A stretch of 18,577 nucleotides of DNA. Origin: Spirochaetales bacterium. Lineage in GTDB: Bacteria > Spirochaetota > Spirochaetia > Sphaerochaetales > Sphaerochaetaceae. A program made the translations under genes and the position numbers. The notes under the pieces were generated by a model. That model made no database searches. It was not told the origin of the DNA and saw only the letters and a list, made by a program, of their open reading frames with translations. Positions 1 to 6,780 of the stretch are shown here, piece by piece (the stretch's first letter is position 1; each line of letters starts with the position of its first letter). Location: NCBI GenBank assembly GCA_028723145.1, contig JAQYFM010000200.1:1-18577 (forward strand), in the 5' to 3' direction.

Positions 1-135
1 TTAAACCTTAAGGCTATTGATAGTGTTTTAAGCCAAGCTAATTTACTTGGTAGTGAAAGAGCTGAGACTCTATCTTTAAACAAAATAATTGATTTAGCTC
101 GTGCAGTTAATAGTGATAAACTTTCTTCTTTGTAA
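1..135 (+). CDS. rsmA: Probable 16S rRNA adenine dimethyltransferase RsmA (KsgA), C-terminal end only
   Basis: This is an open frame entering from the left edge; 44 codons and a TAA stop are visible. The tail reads roughly as LGSERAETLSLNKIIDLARA. It resembles the C-terminal helical domain of RsmA/KsgA, where a stretch like 'RRAETLSLEEFARLA' closes the protein. RsmA dimethylates two adjacent adenines in the 3'-terminal hairpin of 16S rRNA during small-subunit maturation. The catalytic Rossmann domain lies outside the window, so the call rests on this tail alone. The last 29 bases overlap the 3' end of the convergent MATE gene. Confidence 0.6.
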   Translation, partial: LNLKAIDSVLSQANLLGSERAETLSLNKIIDLARAVNSDKLSSL

Positions 136-1435
136 TTAAAAAGTATAGAGAAATAAAGAAAGATATAATTTCAGCAAATACGATTGAAAGCCATATTCCA
201 TCAATACCTAGTATTGGTGGAAGAACTAATACAAATATTAGCTGTAAGACAAAAGTTCTTAAAAAAGAAATTGCTGCTGATACCGGTCCATTATTAAGTG
301 CTGTAAAAAATGAGGAAGAGAATATACTAATTCCTGCAAAAATAAAGGAAAAAGAGTATATGTAGAATCCTCTTACAGTCATCTTGTATAGTTCTTCATC
401 ATAACCAACAAATAATCTTGATAAAGGAGAAGCCATATAAAGGCTAAAAAAGAGCATTAATAAGGAAGTTATTATTATTAATGTTAGTAATTTATGTGTA
501 ATGCTCTTTAGTTCTTTATGGTTTTCAGAACCATAGTTATAAGAAATAACAGGACTAATTCCACCTGAAAATCCAATAAAAATAGCAACAAATACCATAC
601 TTACATACATTAGTACACTGTATGCTGCAACTCCATTTTCTCCTACATACCTTAAAAGCTGTGCATTAAATAGCATTCCAATAACTGCAGCTGATGTATT
701 TGATAAAAGTTCAGAAAATCCATTTGATGCACTTTTAAGAAGTGCTTTTTTATCAAAAGTTGTTTTGGTAAAGTAAAGTCTTCCTTTACGTTTAAATGTA
801 AAATAAAGCAGTGGAATAGTTCCACCAATAGCTTGGCTAACTGCAGTTGCAGCGGCAGCTCCAGGAACACCTAAGTTTAAAATTGCACAAAATAAAGCAT
901 CTAAAATGATATTTGTTCCACAGCTTAAAACTGTCATTACAAGACCCAGTTTAGGCTTTTCTGCTGTGATAAAAAAAACTTGCGACTCCATTTGAACAAC
1001 AAATAACACAACTGTAGAAAGTAGGATTCTTCCATAGGTAATGCTATTTTCAAGGAGTTCATCTCTTGCACCTAAGAAGTAAGCTATTTTATCAAGAAAG
1101 ATAAAAGAAGGTATTGTTAGCACTAAACCAACAACAATTGAGGTTAAATAAATAAGTGTAAAAAGTCTTTTAGCTTTTTCATCATCACCTTCACCCATTG
1201 TCTTGGCAACTAATGCACTACCACCAGTTCCAAGCATAAAACCAATGGAACCTATTATCATAATGACAGGATAAATCATGTTAACAGCAGCTAAGGCTGT
1301 TTTACCAATGAAGTTAGAGACAAAATATCCATCTATTACCAAGTAAACAGATGTAAAAAGCATCATACAAATGGAGGGAAGGGTAAATCTAAATAGCCTT
1401 GGATATGAAAAATGGTCACTTAGTTTTATTTGCAT
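107..1435 (-). CDS. MATE family multidrug/cation efflux protein (MepA-like)
   Basis: A 442-residue polytopic membrane protein of full length for the MATE family, with about 12 hydrophobic segments. Near the N-terminus it carries the features VIDGYFVSNFIG and GTGGSALVAKTMGEG (about residues 34-84), typical of the MepA/NorM-like branch. Such proteins export cationic drugs or metabolites in exchange for Na+ or H+. Its ATG lies inside the last 10 bases of the upstream marR gene, so the two are one transcription unit with probable translational coupling; a GGAGGG stands about 14 bases before the start. A MarR regulator directly upstream of a MATE exporter mirrors mepR-mepA of Staphylococcus aureus. 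The substrate cannot be read from sequence. The 3' end overlaps rsmA tail to tail. Confidence 0.9.
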   Translation of the reverse strand: MQIKLSDHFSYPRLFRFTLPSICMMLFTSVYLVIDGYFVSNFIGKTALAAVNMIYPVIMIIGSIGFMLGTGGSALVAKTMGEGDDEKAKRLFTLIYLTSIVVGLVLTIPSFIFLDKIAYFLGARDELLENSITYGRILLSTVVLFVVQMESQVFFITAEKPKLGLVMTVLSCGTNIILDALFCAILNLGVPGAAAATAVSQAIGGTIPLLYFTFKRKGRLYFTKTTFDKKALLKSASNGFSELLSNTSAAVIGMLFNAQLLRYVGENGVAAYSVLMYVSMVFVAIFIGFSGGISPVISYNYGSENHKELKSITHKLLTLIIITSLLMLFFSLYMASPLSRLFVGYDEELYKMTVRGFYIYSFSFIFAGISIFSSSFFTALNNGPVSAAISFLRTFVLQLIFVLVLPPILGIDGIWLSIVFAEIISFFISLYFLITKKKVYHY

Positions 1436-1866
1436 AACTTTAAAAATCCCTCCATCATAAGGCGGTTATATTCCCTTGTATCTTCTATGTATCTGTTACT
1501 TTTTTCATCTCCCCAAGAAAGGAAGATATTATTCTCAAGTTCAATTATTTTAATAACAGTTGCTTCACAAAGTTTTATTCCTTTTTCTGTTAAAAAAATT
1601 TTTTTCTTCCTTTTTCCGTCTAAAACCAAATTAATAACATTTTCTTCTTCAAGTTTTCTTAATGCAGAATTAACAGTTTGCTTAGCAAGTCCTGCATGAT
1701 TAACAATTAATGAGAGTGCAGATCCATCACCTTCAACACAAAGAGTGTAAAGAATTGAGAATGCACTATCGGAAAGTTTAAATTTTAGTGCCATCTCATG
1801 GTAGATGTGATCAAGTTCTGAAATTAAATGATTTATTCTAAGTAGTTGTGGATGTGAATAACGCAT
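1426..1866 (-). CDS. MarR family transcriptional regulator (MepR-like)
   Basis: A 146-residue protein, normal length for MarR. A winged helix-turn-helix spans about residues 48-94, with the recognition region GLAKQTVNSALRKLEEEN, followed by a basic wing DGKRKKKIFLTEKG. The N- and C-terminal helices would form the dimer interface. The downstream, overlapping gene is a MATE exporter, so the likely role is a repressor of marR-MATE released by an exporter substrate. The start is fixed: an in-frame TAA (1870-1872) lies two codons upstream and there is no other start codon between. There is no Shine-Dalgarno; a promoter with an embedded inverted repeat places transcription start at about the A of this ATG, so the message is probably leaderless. 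Confidence 0.88.
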   Translation of the reverse strand: MRYSHPQLLRINHLISELDHIYHEMALKFKLSDSAFSILYTLCVEGDGSALSLIVNHAGLAKQTVNSALRKLEEENVINLVLDGKRKKKIFLTEKGIKLCEATVIKIIELENNIFLSWGDEKSNRYIEDTREYNRLMMEGFLKLCK

Positions 1867-1901
1867 TAGTTAATTAAGTATGATTTCGTACTTAATGTCA
1901 A
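1867..1901 (-). promoter_or_regulatory. marR promoter with embedded MarR operator
   Basis: On the minus strand TTGACA (1901-1896) is followed by 17 bases and CTTAAT (1878-1873), then six bases to the marR ATG. A perfect 8-bp inverted repeat, ATTAAGTA (1873-1880) and TACTTAAT (1889-1896), lies across both promoter elements; the 8-base centre adds two more symmetric pairs. A dimeric MarR protein bound here would exclude RNA polymerase, so autorepression is likely. That MarR is the binder is inferred from position. Confidence 0.7.
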
Positions 1902-1948
1902 GTGCTTCAGAAAAATACAAAATATGGTAAGGTACGTGCTATTGCGAA

Positions 1949-1954
1949 TATAAT
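1949..1954 (+). promoter_or_regulatory. Putative -10 element of pduL
   Basis: A perfect TATAAT stands 45 bases before the pduL ATG. No good -35 is seen at 16-18 bases upstream (the best is TGGTAA at 1925-1930), so an activator or a weak basal promoter is possible. The predicted transcription start is near 1961. Confidence 0.5.
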
Positions 1955-1961
1955 AAATTTG

Positions 1962-2002
1962 CATGATAATAAGTATTGTCAATTCATTGGAGGATTATCA
2001 TG
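1962..2002 (+). promoter_or_regulatory. Inverted repeat sequestering the pduL start codon
   Basis: CATGATAAT (1962-1970) and ATTATCATG (1994-2002) are perfect 9-bp reverse complements separated by 23 bases. The right arm contains the ATG at 2000-2002, and the GGAGG Shine-Dalgarno (1989-1993) is the 3' end of the loop. The left arm begins at about the predicted transcription start. The 5' end of the mRNA could therefore pair with its own initiation region and modulate translation. The repeat is seen; the role is inferred. Confidence 0.55.
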
Positions 2003-2578
2003 GCAAATCAATTTATTGTTGAAACAAGTGCAAGACATGCACATGTCACACAGGAGACACTTGAATTACTCTTCGGCGAAGGTTATCAGCTTACAGTTAA
2101 GAAGGAACTCTCTCAGCCAGGTCAGTTCGCTTCTAACGAAAGAATTACAGTAGTAGGACCAAAGAAGGAACTTGCTAACGTTTCTATTCTTGGACCATGT
2201 AGAAAGCTTAATCAGGTTGAACTTTCTGCTACAGATGCTCGTTCAATTGGTATCGATGCTCCAATTAGAGAGAGTGGTGATGTAGCTGGTTCTGGTGCTT
2301 GTAAGCTTATTGGACCAAAGGGTGAGGTAGAGCTTAAGGAAGGTGTTATCGTTGCAAAGCGCCACATCCACATGACAGAAAAGGATGCAGCTGACTTTGG
2401 TGTTACAAATGGTGAAATTGTAAACGTTCTTATCGAGAATGGTAATGGCAGAAAGACAATCTATGGCGACACTGTTATTCGTGTTTCAAATAGCTATGCT
2501 CTTGCTATGCATGTTGATACAGATGAATCAAATGCAGCTGCTTGTGCAAGAAACCAGATGGGAACAATCGTAAAATAA
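2000..2578 (+). CDS. pduL: PduL-type phosphate acyltransferase (phosphotransacylase)
   Basis: A 192-residue protein of the PduL family, which moves an acyl group between coenzyme A and phosphate (acetyl- or propanoyl-phosphate) for ATP formation with an acyl kinase. The zinc-ligand pattern of the family is visible: HAH at residues 13/15, a Glu at 47 in the QPGQFASNE stretch, HIH at 122/124 and His171 in AMHVDTDE. I chose the ATG at 2000 over one 24 bases upstream because GGAGG stands six bases before it and homology begins at once (ANQFIVETSARHAHV). The chain starts directly at the catalytic domain with no N-terminal encapsulation peptide, and no microcompartment gene is in view, so a free cytosolic enzyme is inferred. 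Glutamine codons are nearly all CAG, suggesting high expression. Divergent from marR and closed by its own terminator. Confidence 0.9.
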   Translation: MANQFIVETSARHAHVTQETLELLFGEGYQLTVKKELSQPGQFASNERITVVGPKKELANVSILGPCRKLNQVELSATDARSIGIDAPIRESGDVAGSGACKLIGPKGEVELKEGVIVAKRHIHMTEKDAADFGVTNGEIVNVLIENGNGRKTIYGDTVIRVSNSYALAMHVDTDESNAAACARNQMGTIVK

Positions 2579-2600
2579 TAAGTTTTTCTTACTTACAAAT

Positions 2601-2643
2601 AATCACTACTAATGTATTAATTCTACTTAGTAGTGATTTTTTT
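2601..2643 (+). terminator. Rho-independent terminator of pduL
   Basis: A perfect 12-bp stem, AATCACTACTAA (2601-2612) with TTAGTAGTGATT (2627-2638), encloses a 14-base loop and runs into seven T (2637-2643). It begins 22 bases after the pduL stop and separates pduL from the nucleoside operon. Confidence 0.85.
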
Positions 2644-2759
2644 ATATAAGATAGTTCCAATTGTTTTTTTTACTATTTTACCTAAAAAAGCAATTCCATA
2701 CATCAAAAACTAATAATTGCCAAGATGGATAATTTCAGAATCATAATATTCTTTAGGGG

Positions 2760-2781
2760 TATTTTTTATTCATAAAAAATA
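2760..2781. repeat. Perfect inverted repeat upstream of the nucleoside operon
   Basis: TATTTTTTAT (2760-2769) and ATAAAAAATA (2772-2781) are perfect reverse complements around TC. It lies about 38 bases before the TATAAT at 2819, so it could be a binding site for a regulator or simply a low-complexity AT palindrome. Confidence 0.35.
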
Positions 2782-2926
2782 GAAGAAAAGGAAAGCGCAG
2801 TATAAATAATATGACTTATATAATTATTGCTACTTCTATTATATTCCTTCTTTTGTTCATTTTTTATTGAGTTTTATTCACAAAGTGTTATTCTGATTAT
2901 ACAGATTTTTTTTCTGTAATATTCAC

Positions 2927-2956
2927 AGGAGGCTCTAGCATAGGCTAGGTAAAATT
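2927..2956 (+). promoter_or_regulatory. Ribosome binding site with intervening hairpin, binding-protein gene
   Basis: A strong AGGAGG (2927-2932) lies 24 bases before the ATG, too far for normal initiation. Between them CTAGC (2935-2939) and GCTAG (2944-2948) form a perfect 5-bp hairpin with loop ATAG. Folding it would bring the Shine-Dalgarno to an effective distance of about 10 bases. A weak alternative is AGG at 2947-2949, inside the hairpin. Confidence 0.5.
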
Positions 2957-4051
2957 ATGAAGAAAATTTTAGTTTTCGCTCTTGTTGCTCTTTGTGCTTT
3001 TTCTCTTTTTGCAAATGGTGCAAAGGAAGCATCTGGCTCAGATCAGATTAAAGCAGTTCTTTTAACAGACCAGACAGGTATTGATGATAAGTCATTCAAT
3101 GCTGCTGCTTGGCGTGGTATTTTATCATTCTATGGTGATAATGGTGCAGGTAGAGGTACTCTTTATGAAAACATCACAGCTCAGAGTACAGATGAATACA
3201 TTCCAAACCTCAAAAATGCTGCTGAAGGTGATTGGGATTTAATCATCACAACAGGATTTACTTGGGGCGATGCATTAAATGAAGTTGCTGCAATGTATCC
3301 TGACCAGAACTTTATCATTGTTGATGTTGACTACCTCACAGATAGAGATAACCTCATTCAGTACATCTACGAAGAAGAGCAGGGCTCTTACTTAGTAGGT
3401 ATTGCTGCTGCAATGCAGGCTAAGAAGGATGGAATCGAAAATCCTAAGTTTGGATTTATCGGTGGTGTTCCAGGTGCTACAATCACAAAGTTCGAGATTG
3501 GTTACTTCGAAGGTATTAAATCAATTTATCCTAATGCAGAGTTCGTAGACTACTATGCTAACGACTGGGGTAAGCCAGAACTTGCTAAGGCTATGGCTAA
3601 GAACTGGTATGATAGTGGTGTATACTGTATCTTCTCAGCTGCTGGTGGTACAGGCGGTGGTACAATTGCACAGGCTAAAGAGTACAGAATGGCTGGTAAG
3701 AACGTATGGGCTATCGGTGTAGACTCTGATCAGTATGAAGATGGTTTATATGGTACAAATGGTGAATCAGCTGTATTAACATCAATGATTAAGAAAGTTG
3801 AAAACTCAACATTTGATGCTCTTACAAAGACTAAAGAAGGTACATGGAAGGGTGGCGTTGTAACTCAGAACCTCGCTAATGACGGTGTTGGTTTCTCAAA
3901 GGCTAACCCAGCTCTCTGCCAGGAAGCTGTTGAAGCAGCAGATAAGGCTGTTAAGGGTATCTTAGATGGTTCAATCAAAATTGATAAGACTTATAAAGAT
4001 GCACTTGCTAAGGGCTTAGTACCAGCTGGTCTTTCTGCAATTGATGACTAA
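2957..4051 (+). CDS. BMP family ABC transporter substrate-binding protein (PnrA-like purine nucleoside receptor)
   Basis: A 364-residue exported protein. Residues 1-23 form a signal peptide (Lys-Lys then a hydrophobic core), followed by the NGAKE start common in spirochaetal binding proteins. The mature part is a periplasmic-binding fold of the BMP/PnrA/Med family, with landmarks TDQTGIDDKSFN, FIGGVPGATITKFEIGYFEG, SAAGGTGGG and WAIGVDSDQYEDG. T. pallidum PnrA, the family model, binds purine nucleosides. Downstream genes for an ATPase, two permeases, a DeoD-type phosphorylase and a nucleosidase support nucleoside as ligand. Cys13 is preceded by Leu, a poor lipobox, so lipidation is doubtful. 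Every glutamine I read uses CAG, unlike the ATPase gene after it, consistent with much higher expression. Confidence 0.88.
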   Translation: MKKILVFALVALCAFSLFANGAKEASGSDQIKAVLLTDQTGIDDKSFNAAAWRGILSFYGDNGAGRGTLYENITAQSTDEYIPNLKNAAEGDWDLIITTGFTWGDALNEVAAMYPDQNFIIVDVDYLTDRDNLIQYIYEEEQGSYLVGIAAAMQAKKDGIENPKFGFIGGVPGATITKFEIGYFEGIKSIYPNAEFVDYYANDWGKPELAKAMAKNWYDSGVYCIFSAAGGTGGGTIAQAKEYRMAGKNVWAIGVDSDQYEDGLYGTNGESAVLTSMIKKVENSTFDALTKTKEGTWKGGVVTQNLANDGVGFSKANPALCQEAVEAADKAVKGILDGSIKIDKTYKDALAKGLVPAGLSAIDD

Positions 4052-4059
4052 ATAATATT

Positions 4060-4117
4060 CGGGCACAGCTTTGTGCCCGTATACTACTTTGTTCATAACA
4101 TGAATAAAGTAGCATAC
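4060..4117 (+). other. Tandem intercistronic hairpins between binding-protein and ATPase genes
   Basis: The first hairpin is CGGGCACA (4060-4067) and TGTGCCCG (4072-4079) with loop GCTT. It is GC-rich but lacks a T tract. The second uses arms 4079-4096 and 4100-4117 with a 3-base AAC loop: 17 pairs including one G-U, and a single A-C mismatch. The second ends four bases before the ATPase Shine-Dalgarno. Such structures often protect the upstream binding-protein message or attenuate read-through so that binding protein exceeds transporter; that role is inferred here. Confidence 0.65.
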
Positions 4118-4132
4118 CATAAAGGAATTATT

Positions 4133-5671
4133 ATGAGTGAATATGCTATCGAGATGCTTGGGATTACCAAGACATTCCCTGGAATAATTGCAAATGATAA
4201 TGTTGATTTAAGAATTAAAACCAATGAAGTTCATGCAATCTTAGGGGAAAATGGAGCAGGTAAGAGTACGCTGATGAGCGTACTCTTTGGTGCATATGCA
4301 CCTGACAGTGGTGAAATAAAGATTAATGGTAAAAAAGTTGAGATTAAGAATCCTAACGTTGCAACAGAGCTTGGCATCGGAATGGTTCACCAACACTTTA
4401 AATTAGTCCATAACTACACTGTTACAGAGAATATTGTACTTGGAAGAGAACCAAGAAATAAATTTGGAATTATCTCTCTTGCAAAAGCAGAAAAGAAGGT
4501 TGAAGAGCTTTCAAAACGCTATGGACTTCAAGTTGATCCAAAAGCCAAGATCGATGATATCTCAGTTGGACAACAACAGAGAGTAGAGATATTAAAAACT
4601 CTTTATTCTGATTCAAATATCATTATTCTTGATGAACCAACAGCTGTATTAACTCCTCAAGAAATTGATGAGCTTATGGATATTATTCGTAAGCTAAAGA
4701 GTGAAGGTAAAACTATTGTTTTAATTACTCATAAGCTAAAGGAAATAAAAGCAGTAGCAGATAGATGTTCTGTACTCCGTCGTGGTAAATTCATCGGCTG
4801 TATTGATATTACTCCAAATACAAGCGAACAAGAGCTAGCTACAATGATGGTAGGACGCTCGGTAAAATTTGATATCGAAAAAGCTCCATGTAAGCCTGGT
4901 GAGAAGGTTTTAGAGATTAAGAACCTTTCTGTTAAGGATTCAATTGGCACTATGAAGGTTAAAGACCTTTCTCTTGATGTAAGAAGAGGTGAAATAGTTG
5001 GTATTGCTGGTGTCGATGGTAATGGGCAATCAGAGCTATTATATGCCCTTTCTGGTCTTTCTCCTGTACAAAGTGGTGAAATTATTCTTTCTGGAAAAGT
5101 TATTAACAAAGACACTATCAGAGAAAGAATTGGAGAAGGTATGGGCCATATCCCTGAAGATAGACAAAAGCATGGTCTAGTTGCGGGCTTAACTGTTGGG
5201 GAAAATATGGTCTTAAAGGATTTCTTCTCTGATAAATACACAGGTAAGTTTGGTATCTTAAACTATAAAGCAATCGATGAAAACGCAACAAAGCTAATTG
5301 AAGAATTTGATATCAGAACAGCTCAAGGAGCACAAACCGATGCAGGTTCTCTTTCTGGAGGTAACCAGCAGAAGGTAATTGTTGCTCGTGAAATCTCCCT
5401 TTCTCCAGATGTATTACTTGTTGCACAGCCAACTCGTGGTTTAGATGTTGGTGCAATTGAATACATTAGAAAGCGTATTGTAGAAGAGCGTGATAAAGGT
5501 AGAGGTATTTTATTAATTTCATTTGAGCTTGATGAAGTAATGAACCTTTGTGATAGAATTGCAACAATTTCAAAGGGGTCAATCGTTGGTGTTTTCAACG
5601 CTGGTGAAGTAACAAGTCAAGAAATCGGTCTTATGATGACAGGTATTAAAGCAAAGGAGGAGAGTAAATGA
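4133..5671 (+). CDS. Nucleoside ABC transporter ATP-binding protein, two NBDs (NupO-like)
   Basis: A 512-residue ATPase with two nucleotide-binding domains that would power the permeases encoded next. Domain 1 is canonical: Walker A GENGAGKST (38-46), Q-loop Gln87, signature SVGQQQR (144-150), Walker B IIILDEPT (163-170) and His200. Domain 2 is degenerate at the catalytic positions: GVDGNGQSE (293-301) lacks the Walker A lysine, Walker B reads LLVAQPT (428-434), and the H-loop reads LISFELDE; its signature LSGGNQQ (407-413) is intact. This asymmetry is usual in the NupO/BMP-associated family. I start at 4133, because AAAGGA stands six bases before it, rather than at an upstream in-frame ATG whose reading would cross both hairpins. 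It overlaps the next gene by ATGA. Confidence 0.92.
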   Translation: MSEYAIEMLGITKTFPGIIANDNVDLRIKTNEVHAILGENGAGKSTLMSVLFGAYAPDSGEIKINGKKVEIKNPNVATELGIGMVHQHFKLVHNYTVTENIVLGREPRNKFGIISLAKAEKKVEELSKRYGLQVDPKAKIDDISVGQQQRVEILKTLYSDSNIIILDEPTAVLTPQEIDELMDIIRKLKSEGKTIVLITHKLKEIKAVADRCSVLRRGKFIGCIDITPNTSEQELATMMVGRSVKFDIEKAPCKPGEKVLEIKNLSVKDSIGTMKVKDLSLDVRRGEIVGIAGVDGNGQSELLYALSGLSPVQSGEIILSGKVINKDTIRERIGEGMGHIPEDRQKHGLVAGLTVGENMVLKDFFSDKYTGKFGILNYKAIDENATKLIEEFDIRTAQGAQTDAGSLSGGNQQKVIVAREISLSPDVLLVAQPTRGLDVGAIEYIRKRIVEERDKGRGILLISFELDEVMNLCDRIATISKGSIVGVFNAGEVTSQEIGLMMTGIKAKEESK

Positions 5672-6780
5672 AGACTAAAGAGAAAAAGAGCTTCATAGAT
5701 TGGTTTTTATCAAGCCAAGGTGCAACCTCTGTTGCTGTTGTTATTTTAGGCTTTTTAATTGGTACTATACTAGTTGTATTAGTTGGAAGAAATCCAGCTG
5801 GATTATTTAAAGCAATTGGACAATCAATTATTGGTAAGGCTGGTAAAAATGGTGCTTGGAACTTTAGAAATGTAGGTGAAACACTTGCTTATTCAATCCC
5901 ATACATCCTTTGTGGTCTTTCAATGGGCTTTGCGGCTAGAGTAGGTTTATTTAATATTGGAGCTGAAGGTCAGTACATTGTTGGAATGCTAGCAGCACAA
6001 GCTGTTGCTGTATGTCTTCCATCATTTCCATTTCAATGGCTATTATGCTTAATAGTAGCAATAATTGCAGGTGCAATTTGGGGTGGCATTGTAGGATTTT
6101 TAAAGGCAAAGTACAAGGTAAGTGAGGTTGTAGCAACAATTATGTTAAACTACATCGCTCTTTATCTATTTAGAATTATTGCCTTTAAGATGCCTGCAGG
6201 TCTTACAAATAGAACATATCAAACAGCGCCAATTCAAAGTACAGCATTTTTATCAAAATTCTTAATTAAAAATTCAAACCTTAATATTGGATTTTTCTTT
6301 ATGATTGCTGCTTGCTTAATTTATTGGTTTATCATGGAAAAGACCAAGATGGGATTTGCATTTAGAGCTACAGGCTTTAATAAAGATGCTGCAAGATGTT
6401 CTGGTATAAATGCAGATAGAGCTATTTCCTCATCAATGGCAATTGCAGGTTCCTTTGCCGGTCTTGCAGGTGCATGTGTACTTCTCGGAGGAGCATACAC
6501 AACAGGTAGAATTATTCAGGGAATGGATAACTACGGCTTCATGGGTATTGCAGTTGCACTGGTAGGAAATTCAAGAGCACTTGGTATATTCCTCGCAGGA
6601 TTGCTATTTGGTGTTCTTAAGCAATCACAATCAATAATGCAGGGAATGAATATTCCTAAGGAAATAACATTTATTATTCAAGGCTTAATTGTTATTTTCA
6701 TTGCTTTAAGAAGTGGCCTTGATTTAATTAAAGCATATCGCTCTCGCGTTCTTGTAAGAAAGGAGGCAGGAAAAGCATGA
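5668..6780 (+). CDS. Nucleoside ABC transporter permease 1 (NupP-like)
   Basis: A 370-residue membrane protein of the branched-chain/ribose-type permease family (BPD_transp_2), with about 8-10 hydrophobic segments beginning near residue 20. The conserved cytoplasmic-loop region is seen as GLSMGFAARVGLFNIGAEGQ (around residues 85-104). It is expected to pair with the next gene product to form the inner-membrane channel for nucleosides. It starts at the ATG inside the ATPase stop (ATGA overlap), with a strong AAAGGAGGAG just upstream, and overlaps the following permease by the same arrangement. Confidence 0.9.
   Translation: MKTKEKKSFIDWFLSSQGATSVAVVILGFLIGTILVVLVGRNPAGLFKAIGQSIIGKAGKNGAWNFRNVGETLAYSIPYILCGLSMGFAARVGLFNIGAEGQYIVGMLAAQAVAVCLPSFPFQWLLCLIVAIIAGAIWGGIVGFLKAKYKVSEVVATIMLNYIALYLFRIIAFKMPAGLTNRTYQTAPIQSTAFLSKFLIKNSNLNIGFFFMIAACLIYWFIMEKTKMGFAFRATGFNKDAARCSGINADRAISSSMAIAGSFAGLAGACVLLGGAYTTGRIIQGMDNYGFMGIAVALVGNSRALGIFLAGLLFGVLKQSQSIMQGMNIPKEITFIIQGLIVIFIALRSGLDLIKAYRSRVLVRKEAGKA

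Larger units (their letters stand above)
2644..2956 (+). promoter_or_regulatory. AT-rich upstream/leader region of the nucleoside uptake operon
   Basis: This 313-base stretch holds no gene. A TATAAT (2819-2824) is the best -10, with no convincing -35. Other structure includes an A/T hairpin with arms 2659-2670 and 2684-2695 (one G-U pair), and GCAATT at 2690-2695, which could alternatively pair with 2715-2720. Nearer the gene, TCTG (2892-2895), CAGA (2902-2905, followed by eight T) and TCTG (2913-2916) can form two mutually exclusive small hairpins. I looked for the conserved core of a purine riboswitch and did not see it. The operon promoter must lie here because a terminator precedes this stretch. 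Confidence 0.4.

Noticed and set aside
1976..1999. Upstream ATG for pduL adding eight residues
   Set aside because: The ATG at 2000 has GGAGG six bases before it and starts the family homology.
2760..2781. Intrinsic terminator at the TATTTTTTAT/ATAAAAAATA repeat
   Set aside because: The stem is all A/T with a 2-base loop and no following T tract, so it is at most a protein site or AT-rich chance symmetry.
2644..2956. Purine riboswitch ahead of the nucleoside operon
   Set aside because: I looked for the conserved three-way-junction core and loop sequences and did not see them; only short AT hairpins are present.
4073..4132. Upstream in-frame ATG extending the ATPase by 20 residues
   Set aside because: The extension would translate both hairpins, has no homologous look and no Shine-Dalgarno; the ATG at 4133 has AAAGGA at good spacing and begins the conserved domain.
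4425..5590. Second nucleotide-binding domain of the ATPase lacks the Walker A lysine, catalytic Glu and H-loop His
   Set aside because: This degeneracy is the usual state in NupO-like, BMP-associated two-domain ATPases, so it is not a defect of this gene.
4729..5598. Long minus-strand open frames within the ATPase gene
   Set aside because: They are antisense shadows of a strongly supported coding region, with no ribosome binding site or recognisable family.
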